DNA of 64,000 bases, taken from positions 2,418,001 to 2,482,000 of the forward strand of contig JABRWF010000003.1 of the NCBI GenBank assembly GCA_018343915.1, read 5' to 3'. A program made the position numbers and the translations under genes. The notes beneath the pieces are model-generated. The model ran no database searches. It was given only the letters and a program-made list of their open reading frames with translations, and was not told where the DNA came from. The DNA is from Agroathelia rolfsii (taxonomy: Eukaryota; Basidiomycota; Agaricomycetes; Amylocorticiales; Amylocorticiaceae). The stretch's first letter is position 1. The number at the start of each line of letters is the position of its first letter. Below are positions 12,501-23,374 of this stretch, piece by piece.

Positions 12501-13115
12501 CTACCTTGCGCGATTGAAGACCGTTGATGTATGCGGCTGCGATCATTCCATTCAAATGTGGGTCCTCAGAAAAAGATTCAAAGCCACGACCGCCGAGAGG
12601 GCTTCTCTGAGTATTCACGGTAGGGGCGAGCAGGATATGATTCCCTGTAGATATACATGTGAACGTTTTGTCAAGAATAATAATGTATGTGATTGTTGAC
12701 CCTTGGCGCGGCATTCATCCGCCAATACCTCGCCAACTTTCATGGCCAAGTCTATATCAAATGAAGACCCGAGACCAGTGGATGATGGGAAACAATTTGA
12801 TGGTACGCCATTAAAAACTAGTAAATACATACTTTAGAATAAGAATCTGGGTGCTTCTGCTCATGCTTGAGCCATACAAGACTTACATCGCGTTCCACGG
12901 ACGCCGTTAGGCCCATCTGACATCCTCATTGAGGGAATCCCTAATTCAGGGACAGGCTGTGTATGCCACAATCCCTATAAATCATACGCCTCTTCAGCAT
13001 CGTTTTCGTTCAAATTGGTATAAGGTAGACGAACCAGTCCACCTAACAGCTTGACTTTCTGGTTGATATCAAGACTCTTCAGCGTTTCCTCAACATCAAA
13101 ATCTGGAGAGATCAT
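9550..13115 (-). CDS. GH3 beta-glucosidase-like protein with PA14 insert and FnIII-like tail (copy B, altered motifs)
   Basis: Tandem paralogue of 5499-9093 with the same exon pattern, including a 14-nt micro-exon at 12379-12392. The start ATG is 13113-13115 and the TGA is 9550-9552. No frameshift or stop was found in the exons I traced. The GH3 nucleophile motif [32 protein letters not shown], the PA14 domain (10.8-11.4 kb), FGHGLSYTTF and the FnIII-like C-terminus (YWTGL stop) are kept. Three conserved motifs differ from copy A: LGLWHT instead of LGWWHT, MTALNRVNG instead of MTSYNRVNG, and WESESYDR instead of WESEGYDR. The lost Tyr corresponds, by its 32-residue spacing to the nucleophile, to the active-site Tyr known in bacterial GH3 structures. 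Activity may therefore be changed or lost. Intracellular by absence of a signal peptide. Confidence 0.85.
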
Positions 13116-13510
13116 GGTCGTGCTAAGAGGGTAGATTATAGGGTACAAAAGTCTGTATGGGTCATAAAAGCTGGTAGCACTTGGCCTGCCACGAGATCAG
13201 ATATGTTGTGTCCGAGAAACCTCGGATGGTAGCTAGTACTGTTCAGGCAAATACGTTTCAGCTGACTTCAAGTGACAGAGAGTTCCCTGTTGGATACCAA
13301 GACGATAATAAACACTGATGTATCTGATGCCGCCACTAGCAGTGGTGTTACGGCCGCGGCGTATGCTAGGCATATGATCACAGGGTACTCACTCCGTCAT
13401 ACTATATCATCGTCATCATCCTCCAACGGACATCACAAATCAAAATCACGAGTTCACTATAAAGCCATGTACTAGTATATTATGTAGTTGAGTGGTAATA
13501 CCGTCTGACA
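13116..13510. other. Divergent intergenic region between GH3 copy B and the RNF220-like gene
   Basis: The proximal 200 bp are similar to the upstream region of GH3 copy A. The rest shows no recognised feature. It probably carries promoters for both divergent genes. Confidence 0.4.
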
Positions 13511-15454
13511 ATGTCACTAAAAAGAAATGTATCGGGAAGCGCCTTGTCGTCATCTGAGTGTATTCTTCAGTCCGGTTCCGACGGTCCGGACAACCATTCG
13601 TGTGCTTACGAGACTCCAAGTCCTCATCCAACTACTTCATGTGAAATCCATCCTGTTGTGCCGCAGATAGAGCCTATTCGAATATCACAAAAATACCTTT
13701 TCATACTCCTAATAACATTGCTCAAATTTCCTGACATGTCCCGCACGGTTGCTACAGTCAAGTCTGGTGCTTGCTCCTGTTTTCTGGGCTTACTCTGAAC
13801 GAAGGCATCATCTCTCCTTCCAGACAAAAGAGACCAGCCACTCCCGTGGACGAAGATGAAGAAATAACAAATGAACCCTCTTCATCCGAGATTCGTATCA
13901 AGAAACGTTAGCATCACTGTTCGGTTCTCATATACTAAGTCAGAAAAAAATGGATTCCATTGTTGAAAAACTATCTTCTTTTTGTGTATAGCTAAGCGTG
14001 CGGAAACACGACCATGTCCTATATGTAGCGAGGAAATCCCATTGCGTCTCATGCGCCAGCACGCTGCTCTAGAAGCCATGCGTGTCAATGATATATGTAA
14101 TGCCGTGGGCAGCACATCTGCACTACCAGAGGCCGAAGAAGTATATGCTCTCATGACAGAAGGGTAATTATTGAGACTGCCCCTAGCTCGCTCTTGAGTC
14201 TTGACTCTGATACAATGATATGTTTATCCTCTTTAGCACCATCTCGCGTGTTCGTCGTGCTGGGAAATCTAGCATGGCCATATCATCATCATCAGCGATA
14301 ACACCGTCAACAGCAGCAATGTCTGCGGCAACGGCAAAAGAAATCTCATCTATTCGTCGTCGCAGGAAGAAGCGTCATACAGTGCTCCGCGACATCACAC
14401 GAGATGAGGACATCCTTCTCTCCTCCTTTTCCCGAGGACGTAGCAGTAGGTTCACTTCAGGCGAAATATTTACGTGTCCTGTGTGTGAGGAACCGGTTAT
14501 GGGGGATGAAGATGTGCGCGAGGCGCATGTGGACTCTTGTCTTGCCTATCAAGATCGTCTTGCTCGTGAGCGCGAACGTTCACGGGCGGCTACCACTGCT
14601 ATCACGAGTGATGATGACGAAAGTGGGGAAGTAGACATTGATGATTTCGTTGAAGGCCCCAGCTCAGTAATGAATGATGTTAATCTACGAGGTAAATCTG
14701 TTGACCATGATTCCTGTAGAACAGACATGTGTTTAATATTTTTTTTCTCGCCTCTAGGAAGTGGCTTCCATTTGAGAAACCATAATGAGCAGGATGTAGA
14801 CGACGAAATCGACATTGATGGCGATGACGGCTTTGGGGAAGCCCAGTTTACCGAGGGAGATGTCTTGGATCTTTCCACACGCCAGCAGAATGTCGCATCT
14901 TCCCTTGGTCCGGACGATGATGACGATAGTGCAAATGAAATTGGCGATAATCCCAGGTCTACAATGCGCGAGTTGTTAGCAGGAACCCGAACACAACAGG
15001 AGTCTAGTGCTATGGACCCGGGCGCTGGGAGGAACCACAACGTCACGCCTAATCAGGAGGACAACGACACTAGGCTGTTGACAAGGATGGTAGAAGGTAA
15101 TCGCATAGAGCAACTCATACGTTCTGCCCGCCGTAATGCAGACAAATCTGCTCTTATAATCGCTCTTGAAGCAAAGATTTCGCATATGGTAATTAATTCC
15201 CGCGTTTATCATACAGCTTGTTCTGTTTCTCTAATTGGTAAAATTCGTAGGAGTCTTCTACGCAATCAATCTCGGGTGGAACAACAATTCTATGCCGCAT
15301 ATGCTTGGACCCATATACGGAGCCCACAACAAGTACCGGCTGCTGGCACACTTGCTGTCGCGAGTGCTGGTTGCGGTGTTTGGGAGTCACGAAGTTGTGT
15401 CCAATTTGCCAGCGAATTACGGGTGCGCATGAGCTACGCAGGGTGTATTTGTAG
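13511..15454 (+). CDS. RNF220-like E3 ubiquitin ligase (two CxxC zinc-finger modules and C-terminal RING)
   Basis: Exons traced: one ending at C of AAGAAAC (about 13914), then about 13991-14163, 14237-14691, 14758-15188, 15251-15454. The first module has CPICSEEIPLRLMRQHAALE. The second has CPVCEEPVMGDEDVREAHVD..C after an Arg/Lys-rich RRRRKKRH block. An acidic region follows, then a helix (LLTRMVEG..IEQLIRSARR). The RING at the extreme C-terminus has CRICLDPYTEPTTSTGCWH, then CCRECWLRC, LCPICQRITG and the terminal LRRVYL. This order (paired middle-domain fingers, acidic linker, RING ending at the C-terminus) matches animal RNF220. The RING is only seen after removing a 62-nt intron (15189-15250). 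The N-terminal start at 13511 (MSLKRNVSGSALSS) and the splice between it and the 13.80-13.91 kb exon are uncertain. Substrate unknown. Confidence 0.75.
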
Positions 15455-16522
15455 GATATCACAGGAGTATATGTATATTAGCTTGTTGTTTGACGATGGA
15501 TCTGTTTTTTCTTGAACTTGACAAGCGTATGTCTGTGACGAGATTTTCGTGTATATTGGACACATTCGGGATCAATACACCATTTTCACGCAATAATTGC
15601 CATCCTCAAAACATCAGCATTGTGGTGGTGGGCAAGGCACAGACTCAAGGGCATTTCTCTGTCAAAATGCGGCTGGTTTAAGAAAGTTGTTCCAACTGAA
15701 TGAGTAGCTGACCCATTCGCATTTGCCCATCCACATGACTGAAGTTTGTCCAAGCTCAAGACTTGAACAGTAGGCAGCAAAGGCAGGCAGTCGAGGCCTA
15801 CAAGATGAGACAAGGATAAGTCGGGGGTGAAGAGCGCGTCAAGTGTGAATTATTATGCGAGAAAATTACAATGCAACGGAATATAGCAAATGTATGAATG
15901 GCAGCTTATGGTGTGGTCTTGCCAAGGCTCTATGCTAATGGGCTAATGAGTCTGCAAAAAATGGAGGGGTCAGGATTCACTGAATGTCGTCTGACAGAAT
16001 GCAAGCGGACATACTTGATGAGCGAAGGCTGGGGGTTGCTCCTAGTGTAGCCGACGTAAATAAGGAGCGGGATCCATGTATAGTGAAGGACGGTCTAGAA
16101 AAACAGTGTACATAAATGAGTTGGCCGTCAAGAGGTGGACAAGAGCTGGGGCTGTCTTGACGACAACGACCCGTAAAAACATACCCGTGCAATGTCGACG
16201 GTTTTGGTGATACGCTCCTGTGAACGTCAGAATGCAGTTAGAATGCAAGCCCTCATAAAGCTTCGTACGCGTGAGGGCGGACCTTTGTCTCTTCGGAAGG
16301 CATGGTGAGTGTAATGGTCAGAAGCCTGAAGCAAGAGCACTGGCAGCTTCAAGTCCCTCGGCCGGAAGCATATTATCGCGTCGGAAGCCGGAAAGTAACC
16401 ATATTTGCTTTGTGCATAGATCCGAGTCTCTAGAAAGTGGTCAAGCGCACAACTTCAGTCTAGTTGGATATTACACTCACTCACACACACACACACACCG
16501 GCAGCACCATCCATATAAAAAG
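15455..16522. other. Intergenic region with a short CA microsatellite
   Basis: No coding similarity seen. A short (CA)n tract lies at about 16481-16498, just upstream of the eIF3f start. The DNA nearest 16522 is presumably its promoter and 5' leader. Confidence 0.4.
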
Positions 16523-17790
16523 ATGCCTGCATTAAACATTCAAAAGCCTGCGCCTTCGGGACCAACACCTGCGCCTGGGTATGCTTGACAACTTACTACT
16601 GGCCTTTGATCTTTCTCGCTCCTGAAAACCAGCTGAAAAGTTTCTCTGATGCATGATCTTTGTTACTCTCTGGATATTTACACAGGCGCACACCGACAAG
16701 TGTGACGATTCATCCCTCCGCGCTTTTCTCGATCTTGGACCATTTCCTGAGGCGGCCCGATGGACAGGACAGAGTCATCGGTACGCTCTTGGGTATCAGG
16801 AATGAAAGCCCATCTGGTGCGTTAACTAGCATAGGGGAAAAAATGCTATAACGTACCCTAACATATTCACTCACTTGGATTTTGAATTTATGGTAATAGG
16901 TGCTGGAGTGACCATCGATGTTCGCTCTAGTTTTGCCGTACTGCACAATGAAAACGAGGAGCTAGTGGCTGTGGACATGGATTATCACCATACCATGTAC
17001 GATCTCGCGCGCAAGGCACATCCCAAGGAGGTGATCGTCGGCTGGTGCGCTCTTCTTTCCTCTGCCATCTTTTCTTGAGAATATTATATGGAAGATGATA
17101 ATATAGGTACTCGACCGGCTCCAAATTAGACACATACTCGGCCTTGATCCAAAATTTCTACTCGCAAGAAACATCGCCTCATCAGGCGATTCATATCGCA
17201 CTTGACACTGGCCTGCAGGAGGGTATACCTGCTGGATTCAAGGCTTTCATCAGGTACATCGGTTATGTTTTCTCGCTCTCCATGCAATGCTTTGTTATTC
17301 ATGACTTATTATTACTATTATTAAAATATAGCTCTCCCGTTGGTGTACACCCAAAGCCAGAAAACGCCGTATTTGTTCCGATACCCTGCGAACTGAATTT
17401 CACAGATACCGAAAAATCCGGACGTAAGTCGCACTTCTGTTCTTTCCTTCTTTATTTTGAACTGCATCTCTAAAAACCACCGATCCAGTTAATCTCTTGT
17501 CCCACACGCCTGTCTCCCCCACCTCGCCACTGGACACCCTTTCGGCACAACTCAACTCGCTCAACGCATCACTTGATCGCGCATTGGCTTATGTTCGCTC
17601 CGTTCTGGATGGTTCCACACCAGGCAACGCCGCTGTGGGCAGATACCTTCTCGATACGCTCGACTCGATGCCGACGAATGTCGACACGAGCGCCGGATTG
17701 CAGGATACACTCATGATGTCGTATCTAGCTAATCTTGTTCGTGCCCAGGCGGAGGTGGCGGCGAGGTTGGCATTGACGACTGCTCCTTGA
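16523..17790 (+). CDS. Translation initiation factor eIF3 subunit F (MPN domain)
   Basis: Subunit of the eIF3 complex that scaffolds 40S pre-initiation complexes in the cytoplasm. The six exons 16523-16578, 16686-16816, 16900-17044, 17107-17253, 17332-17423 and 17489-17790 add up to 873 nt, giving 290 aa. The MPN domain starts with [17 protein letters not shown], followed by [39 protein letters not shown] and YSTGSK at an exon junction. The C-terminal half has the usual helical region ([19 protein letters not shown]..). MPN motif residues are those of eIF3f and not of an active JAMM isopeptidase. The start ATG at 16523 opens a short Pro-rich leader. The gene converges with ureF, with only about 170 bp between the stops. 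Confidence 0.92.
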
Positions 17791-17962
17791 TCATCGTGAC
17801 TGTATGCGGATGGTATATAGTGACGGGGGACATTGTTGTACATTATCACCGTCCCGATATCGTTGTTTTAGAGTTATTGTGGTGTGCGTGTGTGTTTCCA
17901 AATCAATTCTTGGAGGAAGAAGGAGAAGAGTATAGACTAGCAAGGCCAAATCATAATGCGAT

Positions 17963-18798
17963 TCAGCTATTGAATATGCGTGAATGCTGTAGGTCGTGTC
18001 TTGACGCAAGGATCTCTCCGAGTGGCCAGGTGTTAGCGGGACCGTCTTCGAAGTCGTCCCAGTCTTCTGCCGTCTTAGTGCTCAGAAGCCCTGAACGCAG
18101 AGATGCACAGGCTGTGGCAGCAGTGTTGACCCAAGGTTGGACGGAATGGAGGAGCAGCTGGTGGCCTGCATATGGGCCGATAGTATTCATCCGGATGGCG
18201 GCTGAAATAAGGCCACGGGCATGTAAAAAGAGGTGAAGATGCTGTGAGCGTTCTTATGTGCGATTATATGGTGCATCAGTTGTTGCATATGGAATGGTTG
18301 TGTGGGAGCCATACCTAGTGAGAGACCCAGTGCGGCAGTGAGGATAGCAAAACAAATTGGGAGATGTCCAGGGGTCTGATCTCTGCGTATGTTCATTTTC
18401 ATGGCGTCTACAAGTGCGCTGATATCTTTTTCCTGAGCCGATGCTTTGCTAGCAGGAGGTGCAAGGCCTTTGGAATAGAGCGAGAGTAATGCAATTCCCT
18501 GCGCTGTGGAGGCTCTGCGAGCAATATGGTTGAGCATTTGCGCATCGTAAGTCTTATCTAAAGTAACGAGATCGCTGATGCATCCATCAGATGCTGCACC
18601 ATAGGCGTCGGAAAGGTAGGGTAAAGCAGAGCGGGAATATGAGGCAAGGCTGTCTTGAATGAATGCTAGGAGGGTATCTTTGGTGTGCTGGCCGTGAGTT
18701 ATAGATGACTCGAGGCCGGAGGAGGCTACAAAAGCGCCTGTGGGCAAATTAGAATCTGCGAGGACGAGCAGGAGATATGTCTCATCGCTGGTGGACAT
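17963..18798 (-). CDS. ureF: Urease accessory protein UreF
   Basis: Part of the UreD/F/G chaperone complex that loads nickel into urease. Two exons, 18315-18798 and 17963-18252, total 774 nt (257 aa). The opening ETYLLLVLADSNLPTGAF and SSGLESSITHG are the classic UreF start. The C-terminal HARGLISAAIRMNTIGPY and HQLLLHSVQP block is equally typical. It becomes readable only after removing a 62-nt intron (18253-18314) that joins LGLSL to ERSQHLHLFLHARG. I chose the ATG at 18798 (MSTSDETYLL). An in-frame ATG at 18828 is also possible. The gene is head-to-head with the AFG1-like gene (ATG at 18879). Confidence 0.92.
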
Positions 18799-18878
18799 GG
18801 CTGGATTCAAGTGAAGTCTTGGTTCCAAAAAGACAGTAATTGCCGTAGATAAGATAAGATAAGATTAGATCTAGGCAT
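18799..18878. promoter_or_regulatory. Short bidirectional promoter between ureF and AFG1-like gene
   Basis: Only 80 bp separate the two divergent start codons (50 bp if ureF starts at 18828). It contains a repeated GATAAGATAAGATTAGAT tract (about 18847-18872) holding GATA motifs, which are known targets of fungal GATA factors controlling nitrogen genes. That would suit a urease accessory gene. Confidence 0.5.
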
Positions 18879-20769
18879 GTGAATGGTGGACTTGGCCGAA
18901 TGAAGCTCTCCATTGCCGCCGCCGCCGTCTCAGCAGAGGCTCCGTTGCCCATGAACATTACCGTCACTGTCGCCGCCGTTGCCCGCCGTGGCAGCGTGCT
19001 CGCACTATCGGCGAGAGCCCACCAACAACGACGATACGTCTCTTCTAACACCCCACTCTCACAATATGACCGTCTCATTGAGGCTGGTGCACTCCGTGCC
19101 GGTGACGAGCATCAGCATCGGGTTGTCCGCTTGCTTGATGAGCTGCACCAACAACTCAAGTCCTATGACCCTCCACAAATAGAATCAGCGTCTCCTTCTC
19201 CTAAACCATCCATCTTTTCTCGCCTGTTTTCCAAGAGCTCTACTGTAGAACCCGCCGTGAAGGTAGACAATGCACCACAGGGTCTCTATCTCCATGGCTC
19301 TGTCGGTACTGGCAAGACGATGCTCATGGACTTGTTCTACAACACATTACCGTCGAAGTGGGATGCTTCAAAGCGGAGGGCGCATTTCCATGCCTTCATG
19401 GTCGATGTACACAAGCGTGTGCATGCTGTTAATATCAAGAGCGACTATAATGGTGGTGACCAAGTCGGCATCGTCGCTCGGGATATCGCCCGGGAGGCAC
19501 GGGTGCTGTGCTTTGATGAATTTCAAGTACGTATATGCGTCTTATATGCGACTGCCTTCCTCCGATACTAATATGCGACGAAAAAAAAACAGGTAACAGA
19601 CATTACCGATGCCATGATCCTAGGCCGTCTTGTAGAATCACTACTTGAGCACGGTGTCGTCTGCGTCTTCACTTCCAAGTGAGTGAGTTATCATTCCTAT
19701 TTCATTTAACGTGAGATTCTCATTATATGCCTTACCAGTCGACACCCGGACGAATTATACAAGAACGGGATTCAGCGCTCAAGTTTCCTACCTACGATTG
19801 AACTGCTTAAAACTCGCTTCAAAGTGACACCGCTTGACTCGGGTACGGATTACAGACAAGAAGGCACCCCCATCGCAGCGGACCACTCGCCCTATCACCA
19901 TCCACTGAATACGGGCTCGGCACGGGCATTGGAGAAAGTCTTCGAAATCTTCGCTCCCGGAGAGAAGGTTTCCCAAGGGAGGAAACTGCCTCTCTGGGGT
20001 CGCTCGCTCCGTGTACCTTACAGCACGGAACAAGTTGCCAAGTTCACGTTCCATGACCTGTGTGATTCGCCGTTGAGTGCGTCGGATTATCTGACTATCA
20101 CCGGAACATTTGGCACGCTCGTGGTGGAGAATATACCCAAGATGGGCTTGAATGAGCGGGATATGGCTAGAAGGTTTATTAATTTAATTGATGGTAAGGT
20201 TTTATTTTAATGAAGTTGTGATTTGTAGTGTCTCATTATTGGCTTTGTGATTTTAGCATGCTATGAAAACAAGGTAATGCGATCAAGTTCCTGTATCAAG
20301 CCATTCTTTTCCAGATACTCAATTATGGTCATTCAATACCAATAGACAAGATTAATCCTGTCTTCAGAAGTGCCCATCGTGCAGGTGTTCTCTGACGATG
20401 TAAATGACACTGACAAGGCAAATCGTTCGTACACAGACCACCAACGTGCCATGATGGATGACTTGGTGAGTACTTCGTCTTTTGTTACTGGTCTTAGGAA
20501 TCGACCTTACGTATGTGTGTGCATAGGGCCTCAACCCGGAGATTGTCGGTTCTTCCTCCATCTTCTCTGGAGACGAAGAGCTATTTGCGTTTGCACGAGC
20601 ATGCTCTCGTCTTGTCCAGATGGAGAGCAAGGAGTGGGCCGAGATTGCGGGAAATGGCGGTGTTGGGTTCAGCAAAGTCGAGCCAAAGAAGCAGGAGGAC
20701 GCAGTAGAACTGGAGGGAAGTGATGCGAATGAGGTGTCACCAAAGGTGGAGAGGAGAGCGACGGCTTAG
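18879..20769 (+). CDS. AFG1: AFG1/LACE1-family mitochondrial P-loop ATPase
   Basis: Inner-membrane-associated ATPase linked to turnover of mitochondrially encoded proteins. Exons: 18879-19526, 19593-19678, 19739-20193, 20257-20273 (a 17-nt micro-exon), 20346-20465, 20527-20769. All phases close. The N-terminus is Ala/Arg-rich with RRYVSS, a plausible mitochondrial presequence; a second ATG lies at 18903. Walker A is GSVGTGKTML. Walker B is VLCFDEFQ followed by VTDITDAMILGRL. Further blocks are FTSNRHPDELYKNG, LWGRSLRVP, FTFHDLCDSPLSASDYL and, near the end, IFSGDEELFAFARACSRL, all typical of the family. Residues after about SKEWAE form a short charged tail. Confidence 0.92.
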
Positions 20770-21335
20770 ATATCGTACAGCTGAGTCGCCAGAGAGAGGA
20801 GATTTATGGTAGTCCGATTGAGGATACAGGTAGAGTCAATATCGTCTATTTCTACATCTATGATTGCATATGCGAAATCAGATACCACCTTTTCAAGGCC
20901 CTTATTTGATTTACCCAGTTTTTTTGAACTTTTTTTGACCCTGAAAGGACTAGCACTGAAGGGAACAAGTAGTATACCGCAAGGTGTTGTAGACACGATA
21001 CACATCCCACACGATATTATTAAAACTTGGATATTGTAACCCGGGCATTGCTTGTAATAGAGGTCTACATGTACCGAGTTTCCTTACCACACACTCTCCT
21101 ATTACTATGAGGCAAAGCCATTAGCAACATCGTCTAAATGCATGCAAAGAACTTTTAATACGAGTTTGTTTCTCTCTTACACAATTCACAACATTCAAGC
21201 CAGCTTGCGTCGCATCAAATTCGATTGACATCACTTCATTCAAAGCTGGTGCAAATTTTCAATCATTCAAATAATCGTAAAAATCACAAGCAGCGCCATC
21301 CTAGATATCTAACCATACTAAAACAGAAAATCACC
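20770..21335. other. Intergenic region (convergent ends)
   Basis: AT-rich, no coding similarity recognised. It contains the 3' ends of the AFG1-like gene and the dioxygenase. Confidence 0.4.
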
Positions 21336-22950
21336 CTATACATACGTTGCCGCCAGTCGGCCAACAATATACGCCTCCGTCGTGACTGGTTCATACTTCT
21401 TCACGTCACCGCAGTTGGGCAGGCATGATATCTCCGCTGTAAAATTGGGATTGCAAAAGAACGCTATTGACTGTCGTGCCGGAGTCATGACCTCAGTCGC
21501 GCTGACCTTTATCGCGGGTGGCGCGACGACACGGTGAAGCGTACTGCGCAGAACATCATTGCTCCAGCGTGCAAGAAGGTCGCCGGCGTTGACTACAATG
21601 GTACCGGGCTTAGTAAAGAAAAAAAGAATATCACGAAAATTAGATGGACGAGATCACAAAGTACATTTTGGTATGCACTTACGATAGGCGTGGCAGCCTG
21701 GTATTGCTTCGTATGAGGGTTTTCTACTTCAAGACCGCCGACCTAAGCCATATTTTATCAGCCAAGAACGAATCAGAATAAGTTGGAAAAGGCTGCTTAC
21801 GGAGTCCTGGAAAAGCAGTGTCAAGGTACCATAGTCTACCGCAAATGATCAGATAACTCCTAGTAGATAGGTTAAAAATAGGGTTACCGGAATGGGCGCC
21901 AGCACGAGCACTACCCTTTTGTTTTAACAGGGAGCTCTTGATGGATGGATAAGACAAGAGACGAAGATTATGACATTGGTCGTTGATTTTGTCATCGAAG
22001 AAATTTTCATCCAGTTTAAGGCCTAAGGCAATGGATCGCATGACGAGGACATGGAGCTCATGGCATGTCTGGTCGTATGAGGCGTAGCAGTGGTGTACTT
22101 TCGATCAGACGGACAGTCGCGGGAGGCTGAAATTCTTGAGCAAACCTGATAGAAATCGAGCATATCACGCTTAAAGCCGACTACTTCGTCCTCTTTAGGC
22201 CACTGGTTCTTCCACACAGGGTCCCAGTCGCGCCCAATCTCAAATGTCTCCTTGAAATCGGGCGTCTTCTCGCGCAGAGCAGCAATCTCGGCGGGATCTG
22301 CGGACTGCGTCACACGTTCACGCCCAATGGCGACGTAGCCACGGTTCGAGTGCGGGTCTTCCCATGCAAGGCGAGACTAATTGTAGAGCAGGTGTGAGGA
22401 AATACGGACTCGCTCTCAGAACTTGACGGTAATAAAACGACCTTGGATTCATCCGGGAGGCGGAAGAAAGAGGCACTCTAAATGTGGATCAATTATACGG
22501 GCATAAGACTACGCTATTTTACGATGATAGACAACTGTGACAGTGCTCACCTTCTCAAATGCATTCTGCACCTTTGCCTGAGGTACACCATGACCCTCAA
22601 GGTAAATAAAGCCTACTTCTTTGAACCCATTAACGATTTTATCCGCCGTTTCTTGCTTCTCTTCTTCCGTCCTTGCAGAGCGAAACTTCGAGAAGTCGAT
22701 CAGCGGAATGTAAAGATTCTGGTGCCATTTAGTGTGGGAGATGCAGTAACAATCAACGAGGTGTATGTCAGTTATTCAGCTCTACTCTCTTTCAGTAAAG
22801 CGAATATTTTATAGTGCCAACCTGACCACTGGTATTGCCAACAGTGGCTAATCCTCGTGTGCGAGTGCTTATCGTAGGAACACGTCTCAAAGTCCGCCAG
22901 TGAGAGGCAGGAAAAGGGCGTGTGAAACTAGATGTCCGGATTACGAGCAT
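21336..22950 (-). CDS. 2-oxoglutarate/Fe(II) dioxygenase, isopenicillin N synthase-like, with mitochondrial-type leader
   Basis: Oxidoreductase of the IPNS-like 2OG-Fe(II) superfamily. The first four exons are 22822-22950, 22551-22718, 22442-22477 and 22146-22376; four more follow down to the TAG at 21336-21338. The first exon reads MLVIRTSSFTRPFPASHWR with further Arg, Ser and Thr and GLATVG. It is Arg-rich and lacks acidic residues, resembling a mitochondrial targeting peptide. The DIOX_N domain begins LYIPLIDFSKF and has GFIYLEGHGVP. The catalytic domain carries the iron ligands H and D in GAHSDYGTLTLLF, the distal H in STLHRVV, and the 2OG-binding R in ARQSIAFF. VVNAGDLLARWSND is also typical. 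The C-terminus is YEPVTTEAYIVGRLAATYV. Substrate cannot be predicted. A plain cytosolic enzyme starting at a later Met is an alternative. Confidence 0.85.
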
Positions 22951-23374
22951 TTCGTTGAGTATCAACGGGTGTTATGCCTAGTAAACCGAGTGAGCTTGCC
23001 CTAAGAGAGACGTAGTGATAAAGCCAGGTAGATATCAGGGTCTCACCAGTGGCCGGGTTAACGTAGAATTCAGTCGCTAAGCCTTACAGAAGCCCGAGTC
23101 TGAAGTACGCGCTAATAGAGATAACACAATGTGCTTCCGTGCCTATCAGGCACACGACGCTGAAAAGATTTTGATTGTTCATTTTGAATTTGTAATTTCG
23201 CATGTTTCCACCTTTTCTCAAATTGAATCACATAATAGACAACTGCCGCTTGAGTGCGTGTATTTACAACCATGAAACTTCGGATGAACATCATGGTACA
23301 CTACTTGTAAGCGATATTATGTGTATTCGACCAGGAAGATAATAGGAGGAGAATAATTTAAGTAATTAAAAACT
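22951..23374. other. Intergenic region upstream of the dioxygenase gene
   Basis: No feature recognised beyond presumed promoter function for the dioxygenase. Confidence 0.4.

Noticed and set aside
14549..15046. 165-codon minus-strand frame inside the RNF220-like gene
   Set aside because: It is a shadow of the acidic Asp/Glu coding region on the plus strand.
16481..16498. (CA)n and, at 33134-33151, (TG)n tracts as possible regulatory DNA
   Set aside because: Short microsatellites are common and nothing ties them to function here.
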